A DNA stretch of 64,000 nucleotides from an uncultured Bacilli bacterium (GTDB taxonomy: Bacteria > Bacillota_I > Bacilli_A > RF39 > UBA660). Made by a program: the position numbers and the translations under genes. This document shows, piece by piece, positions 53,240-62,038 of this stretch; the stretch's first letter is position 1, and each line of letters starts with the position of its first letter. The notes under the pieces were generated by a model. The model was given only the letters and a program-made list of their open reading frames with translations, did not search any database and had not been told where the DNA came from. The DNA lies in NCBI GenBank assembly GCA_934149515.1, contig CAKPFD010000001.1, positions 62,001-126,000 on the forward strand, in the 5' to 3' direction.

Positions 53240-53779
53240 TTGGAATACAAATGGAAATATCAAACTCCCGATGATTTTAGTGATATGATAATGACAAGTG
53301 ATGGACAATACTTAACTGGTTTATGGTTTGAAGGTTCTAGGGACACATTAAAACATCAAGGAGATTTTATAGAAACTAAATTACCAATTTTTGTAAAAAC
53401 AATTGAATGGCTTGACTTATATTTTAATGGAAAGATACCTGATTTTACACCGTCATATAAAATAGAAAACAGTACGCCATTTAGGGACTTAGTAATAGAA
53501 AAAATGAACCAAATTCCATATGGAAAAGTAGTAACTTATAATGATATAGCAAAATTAATAGCCAAGGAAAGAAAAATAAAACAAATGTCTGCTCAAGCTG
53601 TAGGTGGTGCTGTTGGTTGGAATCCTATTTGTCTCATCATACCTTGTCATCGAGTTGTTGGAACAAATGGCAGCTTAACAGGCTATGGTGGTGGTATAAA
53701 CAATAAGTTCAATTTATTAAAATTAGAAAAAGTAGATACTAACAAATTAACAATTCCTAAAAATGGGGCTGCATTATGA
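53240..53779 (+). CDS. ogt: Methylated-DNA--protein-cysteine S-methyltransferase
   Basis: Suicide repair protein that takes methyl groups from O6-methylguanine. It has 179 residues: a variable N-terminal domain and the C-terminal domain with PYGKVVTYNDIA (helix-turn-helix), QAVGGAVGWNP and the active-site IPCHRVVG. It starts at TTG 53240, 7 nt after GGAGGG. It overlaps tag by 4 nt, forming an alkylation-repair operon. Confidence 0.94.
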   Translation: MEYKWKYQTPDDFSDMIMTSDGQYLTGLWFEGSRDTLKHQGDFIETKLPIFVKTIEWLDLYFNGKIPDFTPSYKIENSTPFRDLVIEKMNQIPYGKVVTYNDIAKLIAKERKIKQMSAQAVGGAVGWNPICLIIPCHRVVGTNGSLTGYGGGINNKFNLLKLEKVDTNKLTIPKNGAAL

Positions 53780-54348
53780 AAAGGTGTTCTTGGTGTAATT
53801 TAAATAATCAAAAATATATTGAATACCATGATAAAGAGTGGGGAATCCCTAATTTCTCTGATGATTATTTGTTTGAAATGTTACTATTAGAATCTTTTCA
53901 AGCGGGATTATCTTGGGAATGCATCATAAATAAAAGAGAGAATTTTAAGCAAGCCTATGATAATTTTGATGTCAATAAAATTTGTTCCTATAATGAGCAA
54001 AAAATAGCAGAGTTATTGGAAGATAAAGGTATTATTAGAAATAAATTAAAAATAAAAGCCAGTATTCAAAATGCGAAAGTATTTCGTCAAATTCAAAAAG
54101 AATATCAATCTTTTTATCAATATTTAGTAACCTTTACTGGAAATGACATCATTTATGAATTTGGAAAAACATCATCATCTATTAGTGATGCAATTTCAGC
54201 CGATTTACAAAAAAGAAAAATGAAATTTGTTGGAACCACTATCATTTATTCCTATTTACAAGCTGTAGGATTCATTTGTTCTCATGAAGAAGATTGTTTT
54301 TTATTTCCAATACATCAACACAAAAAAACTACTGAAATAAATCAGTAG
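53776..54348 (+). CDS. tag: DNA-3-methyladenine glycosylase I
   Basis: Removes 3-methyladenine from DNA. It has 190 residues. N-terminal MKRCSWCNLNNQKYIEYHDKEWG contributes zinc-ligand Cys/His residues, FEMLLLESFQAGLSWECIINKRENF is the family signature, and a C-terminal histidine cluster (HEEDC, HQHK) completes the zinc site. ATGA overlap with ogt. Co-transcription implies coordinated alkylation response. Confidence 0.94.
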   Translation: MKRCSWCNLNNQKYIEYHDKEWGIPNFSDDYLFEMLLLESFQAGLSWECIINKRENFKQAYDNFDVNKICSYNEQKIAELLEDKGIIRNKLKIKASIQNAKVFRQIQKEYQSFYQYLVTFTGNDIIYEFGKTSSSISDAISADLQKRKMKFVGTTIIYSYLQAVGFICSHEEDCFLFPIHQHKKTTEINQ

Positions 54349-54420
54349 CTTCCACATTTGGTTATACAAATGTTATCTATATACATGGGAATCTTCACTA
54401 AAATCGTGAACCTTTCCCAT
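54329..54420. other. Three consecutive hairpins between tag and prfB
   Basis: Hairpin 1: CTACTGA/TCAGTAG (54329-54348), followed on the minus strand by seven T residues, so it could terminate antisense transcripts. Hairpin 2: ACATTTG/CAAATGT (54354-54373), loop GTTATA. Hairpin 3: ATGGGAA-TC-TTCAC paired with GTGAA-CCT-TTCCCAT (54385-54420), a two-segment stem with an internal loop. None has a plus-strand T tract. Confidence 0.6.
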
Positions 54421-54463
54421 TACTAATATATGTCAAAAGAAAATAAATATACACATAAATTCA

Positions 54464-54492
54464 TTGTTATAAAAAAGTTCATCTTGTATAAT
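54464..54492 (+). promoter_or_regulatory. Promoter of prfB
   Basis: TTGTTA (54464-54469), a 17-nt spacer and TATAAT (54487-54492), 23 nt before the GTG start. Confidence 0.65.
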
Positions 54493-54514
54493 AATAAAAA
54501 GGAAGAGTGATAAA

Positions 54515-55628
54515 GTGGAAATTAAAGAATTAATTAGAAATTATCAAAAATTAAATGAAAATAGTCAAGCCTTATGGAGGTCACTTTGACTGTGATTCTA
54601 AAGAAGTTAAACTAAAAGAATTAACAGAAGAACAAGCATCTGTTGATTTTTGGAATCATAAAGATCGTGCCGAAGATGTTATCAACCAAATTAGTCAACT
54701 AACAGCATTTCTAAAAGATATTAAACAACTAAAAGAATCTATTGAAGAAAATCTATCATTAGCACTGCTTTTACAAGATGATAAAGATATAGAAACAGAA
54801 AAAATATTATCAGAAGAATACCTATCATTGCTAAAAGAGTATGATAAACAAAGTGAGTTGCTATTACTATCAAAAGAATATGATAATCAAAATTGTATTA
54901 TAGACATTCATGCGGGAGCTGGTGGAACAGAAGCTTGCGATTGGGCCAATATGTTATATAGAATGTATACTCGTTATTGTGAAAAAAAGCAATATAAAAT
55001 AGAATTGCTTGACTACCAAGCAGGCGAAGAAGCTGGAATAAAGAGCGTTTCCTTTTTGGCAAAAGGACCACTTGCTTATGGTTATTTAAAAAGCGAAAAA
55101 GGGGTACACCGTCTAGTGCGTCTATCACCCTTTGATTCGTCTAATCGAAGACATACTTCTTTTGCAAGTGTAGAAGTAACACCAGAAATTACAAAAGATG
55201 TTGACATTACAATAGAAGATAAAGATATTCGTATAGATGTATATCGTTCAACAGGAGCAGGAGGACAAGGCGTTAATACAACGGATAGTGCTGTTAGAAT
55301 TACACATATACCAACTAATATTGTAGTTACTTGTCAAAATGAACGAAGTCAAATTCAAAATAAAGAAACAGCTTTAAAAGTATTAAAAAGCAAGTTATAT
55401 GTATTGGAACTACAAAAAATAGAACAAAAGTTATCAGAAGAAAAAGGTATACAACAAAATATTGAGTTTGGTTCTCAAATTAGAAGTTATGTTATGCACC
55501 CCTACTCCCTAGTAAAAGATCATAGAACAGGTTATGAAACTAGTAATGTGAAAGCAGTTTTAGATGGACAGTTAGATGAAATTATAGAAAGCTATTTAAA
55601 GGAGATTAATAAGAATGTCAATTCATAA
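54515..55628 (+). CDS. prfB: Peptide chain release factor 2, expressed by programmed +1 frameshift
   Basis: Recognises UAA and UGA. Translation starts at GTG 54515, reads 24 codons to CTT (54584-54586), meets TGA (54587-54589) and shifts +1 to read GAC and onward, giving about 370 residues. The stop-codon recognition motif SPF is in RLSPFDSSNRRH, and GGQ is in [16 protein letters not shown]. The frame after the shift is open from 54555, but the true N terminus (VEIKELIRNYQKLNEN) is only found with the shift. Presence of RF2 agrees with TGA being a stop in this genome. It overlaps the first YitT gene by 14 nt. Confidence 0.96.
54576..54590 (+). promoter_or_regulatory. prfB programmed frameshift site
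   Basis: GGAGG (54576-54580), TCA, then CTT-TGA-C (54584-54590). This is the standard RF2 autoregulatory layout: an internal Shine-Dalgarno three nt before the slippery CUU followed by UGA C. Low RF2 gives more frameshifting and more RF2. Confidence 0.95.
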
Positions 55629-56496
55629 AACGAGCGAAACAAAAAATATATTATTAAATATTTACCAACAAGGGAAAATAAAACGTTATGTTCAATTTGT
55701 CTTTGGCTGTTTATTAGTTGCACTTGCCTTTAATTTGTTTTTTTCACCAAATGATATTGTAGCCGGTGGCGTAAGTGGTTTATCCATTATTTTAAATCAC
55801 TACTTAGGAATTGACACTTCTATCATTATTTTGATTAGTAATGTTTTATTATTGATTCTTTCCTATTTTATGCTTGGAAAAGAAGAAACAAAAGCCAATA
55901 TTTTAGGTTCTATATTATTCCCTATCCTCGTAAAAATGACAGCACACCTAGATACATTTGTGAGCTTCCAACAAAGTGAAATGCTCCTAGTCGCTGTCTT
56001 TGGAGCTCTTTTGCAAGGTATCGGAGCAGGTTTGATTTTTAAAGCAGGATTCTCTACTGGTGGAACAGACATTTTAAATATGATTGTATCAAGAAAATTT
56101 AAAATGAGTCTTGGAAATAGTATGCTTTGTACAGATGGATTGATTGTGTTAGCAGGATTTTTTGTCTTTGGTTTTAATAAATTAATGTACGCCTTGATTG
56201 TTTTATATATTATTTCTTTATTTACAGATAGAGTCTTACTGGGGATTTCTGATTCAAAAGCCTTTTATATTATTACAAGTGAAGAAGAAAAGGTAAAAAA
56301 ATTTGTTCTAGAAAATCTCCATCATGGTATTACTATTTTTCAAGCCCATGGTGGTTATGAACTTGAAAAACAAAATGTTTTAATGTGTGTGATCCCTACG
56401 AAAGACTATTACCAATTAAAAGAAGGAATTCATAAAATTGATACAAATGCATTCTTTGTTGTAACAGATTCCTATGAAGTATTTGGAGGTGAATAA
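55615..56496 (+). CDS. YitT family membrane protein (first copy)
   Basis: 293 residues. Five to six membrane helices with YitT motifs (FSPNDIVAGGVSGLSIIL, FKAGFSTGGTDILNMI) make up the YitT_membrane domain (about 20-215). A C-terminal DUF2179 domain (about 220-290) has AFYIITSEEEKVKKFV and GGYELEKQNVLMCVIPTKDYY. Function unknown. GGAG lies in the end of prfB. Tandem with a second copy. Confidence 0.9.
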   Translation: MSIHKTSETKNILLNIYQQGKIKRYVQFVFGCLLVALAFNLFFSPNDIVAGGVSGLSIILNHYLGIDTSIIILISNVLLLILSYFMLGKEETKANILGSILFPILVKMTAHLDTFVSFQQSEMLLVAVFGALLQGIGAGLIFKAGFSTGGTDILNMIVSRKFKMSLGNSMLCTDGLIVLAGFFVFGFNKLMYALIVLYIISLFTDRVLLGISDSKAFYIITSEEEKVKKFVLENLHHGITIFQAHGGYELEKQNVLMCVIPTKDYYQLKEGIHKIDTNAFFVVTDSYEVFGGE

Positions 56497-56497
56497 A

Positions 56498-57331
56498 ATG
56501 AAGAAAACATTGGTTTATCGATATTTTGTCTTAATTATGAGTTTGTTTTTATCTTCCATTGTATTTAATTTATTTCTATATCCAACAGATTTAGTAACCG
56601 GTGGGATGAATGGGGTTGCTATTATTGTTACACATATAATAGATGTTTCGCCAGCACTTGTGATACTATTAGGTTCCTTAATGCTATTAGGAATAAGTTA
56701 TCTATGCTTAGGAATAGAGCAAACAACTGCCTCTTTAGTAGCCACCGTTGTATATCCATTCTTCGTCTCCTTAACAGCAAATATTACCAAGTTTATTATT
56801 GTAGATACAAGTGATTTAATTTTAATGTCTATTCTAATTGGAATGCTATTAGGTATTACAAATGGATTGATGTATAAAGTTGGATTTAGCAACGGTGGTC
56901 TTAATATTATTAGTCAAGTACTTTATAAATACTTTCATATATCCCTTAGTAAAACTAGTATGGTGATAAATATCATTGTTGTTTTAATTGGTGGTATTTA
57001 CTTTGGATTCAACATGGTTTTATATGCTTTGATCATTATCTATATTAGTTCACTTGTAATGGATAAAGTATTATTAGGAATTTCACAGAATAAAGCATTT
57101 TATATCATGACAACAGAAGACAAAAAAGTTAGAAACTATTTAATTGACGTCATGAATCATTCTGTAACAATATTTGATGTTAAAGGAGGCTTCCTAGAAA
57201 AAAAACGTAAAGTTATTTTAGCAGTTGTTCCAACAAAAGAATACTTTCAAGTAACAGAAGGTATCAAAATGATAGACAAAAATGCTTTTTTCATTGCAAC
57301 AGATGCTTATGAAGTAAAAGGCGGAAGATAA
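56498..57331 (+). CDS. YitT family membrane protein (second copy)
   Basis: 277 residues, same architecture as the gene before it: YPTDLVTGGMNGVAIIV, YKVGFSNGGLNIISQV, then DUF2179 with AFYIMTTEDKKVRNYL and VPTKEYF. The tandem copies are clearly paralogous but well diverged, so the duplication is old. The ATG at 56498 follows GGAGGTG; the open frame back to 56474 overlaps the first gene and is not preferred. A terminator follows. Confidence 0.9.
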   Translation: MKKTLVYRYFVLIMSLFLSSIVFNLFLYPTDLVTGGMNGVAIIVTHIIDVSPALVILLGSLMLLGISYLCLGIEQTTASLVATVVYPFFVSLTANITKFIIVDTSDLILMSILIGMLLGITNGLMYKVGFSNGGLNIISQVLYKYFHISLSKTSMVINIIVVLIGGIYFGFNMVLYALIIIYISSLVMDKVLLGISQNKAFYIMTTEDKKVRNYLIDVMNHSVTIFDVKGGFLEKKRKVILAVVPTKEYFQVTEGIKMIDKNAFFIATDAYEVKGGR

Positions 57332-57354
57332 CAGTTCAAAAGGCTGTTTTTTTT
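57330..57354 (+). terminator. Terminator after the YitT pair
   Basis: AACAG/CTGTT stem with a 9-nt loop and a run of eight T residues. Confidence 0.75.
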
Positions 57355-57429
57355 ATGTCAAGTTAAAAGATTTAACACTATCTAAAAATGTCATTTTATG
57401 TTATACTGAGGTAGAAATAAGGTGATAAT

Positions 57430-58119
57430 ATGGAATTTATACGTTTAAAAAATGTCAATAAACAATATAAAAATGGCGTAACAGCAATTTATGATTTAAG
57501 CCTTGCTATCAATAAAGGATCTTTTGTTTTTATAATAGGTGGTTCTGGTAGTGGTAAATCAACACTCATCAAAATGCTGTATAGAGAAGAAAAACCAACG
57601 AGTGGAGAAATCATTGTTGGAGGAATCAATGTCGCTAAATTGAGAAATAAAAAAGTTTACAAATTAAGAAGAAGATTGGGAATTGTCTTTCAAGACTATC
57701 GTTTACTACCGAAATTAACAGTTTACGAAAACGTTGCTTTTACTATGGAAAGTTTAGGTGCCAAAAAAGATGAAACTAGAAAAAAAGTTTTAAAAGCATT
57801 AGAATTAGTAGGCTTGAAACATAAAATACATAATTATCCTGATCAGTTATCAGGAGGTGAACAGCAAAGAGTAGCAATTGCAAGAGCTATTGTAAACGAA
57901 CCAAAATTGTTACTTTGTGATGAACCAACAGGTAACCTAGATCCTGATATGAGTATGGAAATCGTTCATGTCCTTGAAGAAATTAATAAAACTTGTGGTA
58001 CCACAATTTTAATGGCAACACATGATCGCGAAATTGTAAATAAATTACAAAAAGAAGTCGTTGTTCTAAAAGATGGACGCTTACTAAAACATAGTGAAAA
58101 AGGAGGTTATGAGGAATGA
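57430..58119 (+). CDS. ftsE: Cell division ATP-binding protein FtsE
   Basis: ABC ATPase partner of FtsX, 229 residues. Walker [10 protein letters not shown] (about 37-45), Q-loop in FQDYRLLP, signature LSGGEQQR, Walker [10 protein letters not shown] and the H-loop ATHD. An extended -10 TGTTATACT (57399-57407) lies upstream. It overlaps ftsX by 4 nt. Confidence 0.97.
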   Translation: MEFIRLKNVNKQYKNGVTAIYDLSLAINKGSFVFIIGGSGSGKSTLIKMLYREEKPTSGEIIVGGINVAKLRNKKVYKLRRRLGIVFQDYRLLPKLTVYENVAFTMESLGAKKDETRKKVLKALELVGLKHKIHNYPDQLSGGEQQRVAIARAIVNEPKLLLCDEPTGNLDPDMSMEIVHVLEEINKTCGTTILMATHDREIVNKLQKEVVVLKDGRLLKHSEKGGYEE

Positions 58120-59015
58120 AATTCTTTCGAATGTTAAGAAGAAGTATTCGTGATGCCTTTAAAAGTGTTTTTCGTAACTTCAGTTTATCATTAGCATCTA
58201 TTTCCTGCATTACTATCACGTTACTGATTGTTGCAATCTCAATTTTAATTACCTTTAATGTTCAAAATTTTACCAACAAAATGGAAAAAGATTTAACAAT
58301 TGTTACTTTTCTTACCAATGATACAACAGAAGAACAAGTAAAAAATGTCGAGAAAAAAATAACAGCTTTAGATAATGTGGACACAATCACATTCCAAGGA
58401 AAAACAGCAGTAAAAGAAGAAATGAGAAAAGAAAGCGATGTTTTAAATGAAATCATGAGTACTTGGGATGATAATGATAATCCCTTAAAAGATACTTTTC
58501 AGATTAAAGTAAAAGATGTAAAAAAAATTAGCACCACCGCAAAACAAATTGAAAAAATTGATCACGTTAGTGTTGTTCGTTATGGAGAAGGAATGGTAGA
58601 TAAACTAATCATCGCCTTTGAAGCTGCACAAAAGATATCCTATGGTGTCGTTATTGCTTTAGTTTTAGTAACAGTTTTTCTAATTATTAATACAATTAAA
58701 TTAACAATATTTTCAAGAAAAAGAGAAATATCTATTATGCGATTAGTAGGAGCAAGCAATTTTACTATTAAAACACCATTTATAGTAGAAGGTATGGTAC
58801 TTGGTTTGCTTGGATCAATTATACCAATCTTAGCTGTTTGTTTTGGTTATGTTGCACTTTATACACATTTAGATGGATATGTCTTTAGTCAAATGATTGA
58901 ACTAGTAAAACCAGAACCATTTATTTATATGGTATCAGGAATAACAGCTATCATTGGAATGTTAGTAGGAATGATTGGATCATCCTCTGCTGTTAGAAAG
59001 TATTTGAAGGTGTAA
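58116..59015 (+). CDS. ftsX: Cell division protein FtsX
   Basis: Four-helix membrane protein, 299 residues. A basic N terminus, TM1 (about 20-45), an extracellular domain (about 45-165) that in Gram-positives binds a peptidoglycan hydrolase, then three helices with SRKREISIMRLVGASNFTIKTPFIVEG. FtsEX activates CwlO in B. subtilis and PcsB in streptococci; the matching hydrolase is encoded directly downstream. Confidence 0.95.
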   Translation: MKFFRMLRRSIRDAFKSVFRNFSLSLASISCITITLLIVAISILITFNVQNFTNKMEKDLTIVTFLTNDTTEEQVKNVEKKITALDNVDTITFQGKTAVKEEMRKESDVLNEIMSTWDDNDNPLKDTFQIKVKDVKKISTTAKQIEKIDHVSVVRYGEGMVDKLIIAFEAAQKISYGVVIALVLVTVFLIINTIKLTIFSRKREISIMRLVGASNFTIKTPFIVEGMVLGLLGSIIPILAVCFGYVALYTHLDGYVFSQMIELVKPEPFIYMVSGITAIIGMLVGMIGSSSAVRKYLKV

Positions 59016-59016
59016 T

Positions 59017-60192
59017 ATGAAACATAAAACCCACTTCATATTCATAATTATTCTTTCGCTTTTTCTTCTATTACCTCATACTGTAGATGCCAAAACAATT
59101 AAACAATTTGAAGAAGAAGTAGAAAAGTTTACAAAAGACCTACAAGACAAACAAGCAAAAATTGCTAAAAACGATCAAGAAGTAGCGCAAATTAAACAAA
59201 ATATAGCCAATATCGAATCACAAATTAGTAGCTTATCAGCACAAACAGAACAACTACAAAAAGAAATAGATGATTCTAATCAAGAAATAGCTAAAAAAAG
59301 TCAAGAAAGTAAAGAACTATTTCAATACTTGCAAATTAGTCAAGGAGAAAATACATACTTAGAATATGTTTTTAAAGCAGATACCATAACAGATATGATT
59401 TATCGAATGGCTATTGTAGAACAATTAACCGAATATAATCAAGAAGTAATGGAGCAACTAAGTAAATTAATAGAACAAAACAAAGTAAAAAAAGAAGAAC
59501 TGGCAACCAAAAAACAAGAATTAAATCAATTACGAACAAACCTTGAAAGTGAAAAAGAAAGAATTAATGCTGATACTCAAGCCATTAAAGATGCGATGCC
59601 AACTGTAGAACAACAATTAAAATCAGCCAAAGAGAATTTAGCATATTACAAAAATTTGGGTTGTGGCGTCAATGAAGATATTTATGCATGTCAATATCGA
59701 AAAGAACAATCTAAAGGTGGTCAGTTAGTACCTTCAGCAGCAGGATTTTATCGTCCGATGACAAGTGGATATGTAACACAAAACTGGATGAATTATGGGC
59801 ATTTAGGAATGGATTTATCAAATTCTAATAAATCCATGGACATCTATGCTATTGCTGATGGAGTTATTTTTGCAAAATACATAGATGAAGCAGGGGCTTT
59901 ATGCTTAAAAATCAAACATAATGTCAATGGTCGCTATATTTATTCAACTTATGCACATATGCGAGAATGGGCAAATATCAGTGTAGGGCAAACAGTAACA
60001 GCAAACACTTATTTAGGAAAAATGGGAAGTACCGGAAATTCAACTGGACCACATCTACATCTAGAAATAACTACTTGCGATTGGCATAAAGGTGGCGGTT
60101 GTACTTGGCAAGTATATAAGAAAAGTACCATTAATCCAAGACAATATATCAGTTTTCCATCATCTTTATATAGCTGGTGGAATGGAAGATAG
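59017..60192 (+). CDS. Coiled-coil M23 peptidoglycan hydrolase (CwlO/PcsB/EnvC-like)
   Basis: 391 residues: a signal peptide (1-25, cleavage likely after VDAK), two long coiled-coil helices (about 30-215) of the EnvC/PcsB type and an M23 peptidase (about 245-380). The zinc site is intact (HLGMDLS for HxxxD, GPHLHLE for HxH). Cysteines at about 213 and 222 may form a disulfide. Start is 2 nt after the ftsX stop, so it is coupled with ftsEX, and FtsEX probably controls its activity at the division or elongation site. It ends in a terminator. Confidence 0.93.
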   Translation: MKHKTHFIFIIILSLFLLLPHTVDAKTIKQFEEEVEKFTKDLQDKQAKIAKNDQEVAQIKQNIANIESQISSLSAQTEQLQKEIDDSNQEIAKKSQESKELFQYLQISQGENTYLEYVFKADTITDMIYRMAIVEQLTEYNQEVMEQLSKLIEQNKVKKEELATKKQELNQLRTNLESEKERINADTQAIKDAMPTVEQQLKSAKENLAYYKNLGCGVNEDIYACQYRKEQSKGGQLVPSAAGFYRPMTSGYVTQNWMNYGHLGMDLSNSNKSMDIYAIADGVIFAKYIDEAGALCLKIKHNVNGRYIYSTYAHMREWANISVGQTVTANTYLGKMGSTGNSTGPHLHLEITTCDWHKGGGCTWQVYKKSTINPRQYISFPSSLYSWWNGR

Positions 60193-60210
60193 GCTATCCT
60201 ATCTTTTTTT
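60186..60210 (+). terminator. Terminator after the ftsEX-M23 operon
   Basis: Perfect 8-bp stem AAGATAGG/CCTATCTT with loop CTAT, overlapping the stop codon, and a T run. Confidence 0.9.
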
Positions 60211-60218
60211 AGAAACAA

Positions 60219-60247
60219 TTGGCAAAAATTAATTTTTTCCTTATAAT
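60219..60247 (+). promoter_or_regulatory. Promoter of the 60291 gene
   Basis: TTGGCA (60219-60224), a 17-nt spacer and TATAAT (60242-60247). Confidence 0.75.
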
Positions 60248-60290
60248 AAAAACCATAACAAATAATATAAGAAAATAGAAAGGCAAAAGT

Positions 60291-60794
60291 ATGGAAAATA
60301 ACTTTAAACTAGCAATCATTTATGGAAAAGATGAAGAAACAAAAAAGATAAAAGATGGCGATATTGAATACTATGGAAATGTTAAAGATGATATACGTCA
60401 TATCGAAGTATTATTAGATATCATGAAAGAAAAGTATCAAGAAATTCCCCTATTTCAAAAATTCACCTATCAAGTACAAGCTGATATACCAGCTTACTTT
60501 TTGACAAGGCTTGGTTCAATTGTTGTATTTAATAGTACAGAATATAAAAATGATAAAATAAAACATGGAAAAATAGGATTTATTATGTTACCAGATACCA
60601 TGACAGAAAAGCAAAAAACAAAACTATTATCACTAGCAGATTCCTTACAGGATTACAGTATTTCACTAGGATATGATTTGCAATTAAAAGATGGTCTATT
60701 AGATGGAAAAACTTTAAATCAAGAACATAATGAAACACCAAAAGAACTTTTGCTCAAATATTTTTTACAACAAGATCGCGCAAAAACACGCTAA
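60291..60794 (+). CDS. Hypothetical protein
   Basis: 167 residues, soluble, not recognised. Mixed alpha/beta, with GKDEETKKIKDGDIEYYG near the start and a central hydrophobic pair of strands (GSIVVFNSTE, GKIGFIMLPDTM). It has its own good promoter, AAAGG upstream and a shared terminator with tdk. No membrane segment. Confidence 0.78.
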   Translation: MENNFKLAIIYGKDEETKKIKDGDIEYYGNVKDDIRHIEVLLDIMKEKYQEIPLFQKFTYQVQADIPAYFLTRLGSIVVFNSTEYKNDKIKHGKIGFIMLPDTMTEKQKTKLLSLADSLQDYSISLGYDLQLKDGLLDGKTLNQEHNETPKELLLKYFLQQDRAKTR

Positions 60795-60825
60795 AATGAT
60801 AATGAAAAATAGTATTAATCATAAC

Positions 60826-60859
60826 AAAAAAATAGAAATTTTATTGGTTTCTATTTTTC
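60826..60859. terminator. Bidirectional terminator between the 60291 gene and tdk
   Basis: AAAAATAGAAA/TTTCTATTTTT, 11-bp stem with a 9-nt loop. T runs exist on both strands. It overlaps the end of tdk. Confidence 0.75.
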
Positions 60860-61440
60860 TTTTCATAATTTTCTTTTTCTTCTAAATAACATTTTCCACA
60901 TAAAGGAATATAGCTTATACTTGAAACAGAACCATCAATTAAATTAGTAGCTCCTTCCATTGTGAAGGTGTTATTAACATATCTAGCATTAAATTTTGCT
61001 CTTTTTCCACAACGACAAATTGTAATCAATTCATCCAATTCATCTGCTAATTCTAATAATCGTTTACTTCCTTCAAATAAATGGCTTCTGAAATCACTTT
61101 TTAAACCATAACAAATAACAGGAACATTATAAAACTTCGTAATATAATATAAATCATCAATTTGTTCAGCACTTAAAAATTGAGCTTCATCCACCAAAAT
61201 ACAAGCCACATCTTTTAATTTATTTTCATATTTTTGAATAGATTCATCTTGTTTTAAAAGAATATCAACTTTTCTCTTGAGACCAATTCTAGATTCCAAA
61301 CAATCGTCTGCTTTTGTATCGATTTCTGATTTTATAATACATACTTTTTTATTATTTTGTTCATAATTATAAGCAACTTGCATTAAAGCAGTACTTTTTC
61401 CACAATTCATGGCACCATATCTGAAATATAATTTTGACAT
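60841..61440 (-). CDS. tdk: Thymidine kinase
   Basis: Salvage kinase for thymidine, 199 residues. P-loop YGAMNCGKST (about 7-16), acidic catalytic motif ILVDEAQFL, a lasso region and a zinc-binding set CRCG with CGKC near the C terminus. GGTGA lies 5-9 nt upstream of the ATG. In B. subtilis tdk neighbours rpmE and prfA; here it has moved beside uvrB. Confidence 0.95.
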   Translation of the reverse strand: MSKLYFRYGAMNCGKSTALMQVAYNYEQNNKKVCIIKSEIDTKADDCLESRIGLKRKVDILLKQDESIQKYENKLKDVACILVDEAQFLSAEQIDDLYYITKFYNVPVICYGLKSDFRSHLFEGSKRLLELADELDELITICRCGKRAKFNARYVNNTFTMEGATNLIDGSVSSISYIPLCGKCYLEEKENYEKKNRNQ

Positions 61441-61682
61441 TTTCCATCACCTTTAAAATTATATCAAACAATTAATTACTTTTTCAGCTAACATTAAAAT
61501 TTTGACATAATTTAACAGTAACCATATACAGCTACTTTATAAAAAATGACTTTAGTAACTATTGAATTTTAAATTCAGTATGTTAGTTAAATTTACAAAA
61601 TGGTATGAAAACGAAACAAAATTATGCTATTATATAATCTAATCAGGCAATAATATATAATAAAACAGAAGGGAGTCCTAAA

Positions 61683-61975
61683 ATGACAAACGTTACTGAT
61701 AAAACTATTAATGAAAAAAAGCATCAAGATGACTTTAATGGTTGGAAAAATGAAGACATGTCGGCTTTAGATAAAGCGCTTACAATGGCACTACAAAATA
61801 AAGCATTAATGAAAGAAGTATATACTGCGGAAAATTCATTTTGGAATATAACTATGGAGATATAGAAGAGCTGTATAAGCCATTTAAAGAACAAGGAGTT
61901 AATTTTGTTCGTGATATTTCTGGAAAAATAGGTAATTCCAATAAAATTTTCCAAAAGTCTAATGAAATAAAATAG
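61683..61975 (+). pseudogene. Small gene interrupted by a frameshift
   Basis: The first frame (61683-61865) reads MTNVTDKTINEKKHQDD to YTAENSFW, then stops. The -1 frame continues at once as YNYGDIEELYKPFKEQGVNF to SNEIK, ending at 61975, for about 97 residues in total. A good GGGAG and a TATAAT (61633-61638) precede it, so the gene was or is expressed. There is no standard slippery heptamer, so mutation or a sequence error is more likely than programmed shifting. Not recognised. Confidence 0.6.
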
Positions 61976-62038
61976 ATATAATCATAAATCTAATATAGAA
62001 TTTAAATATTAAATAATTACAAAAAAGAGGTGATAAAT

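Noticed and set aside
44386..54514. Matching attL/attR direct repeats around the island
   Set aside because: The TTGTGTGCA repeats occur only at the left side; I could not find a convincing copy near ogt, tag or prfB.
61844..61860. Programmed -1 frameshift in the small 61683 gene
   Set aside because: No X-XXY-YYZ heptamer or downstream stem was found; decay or error is simpler.
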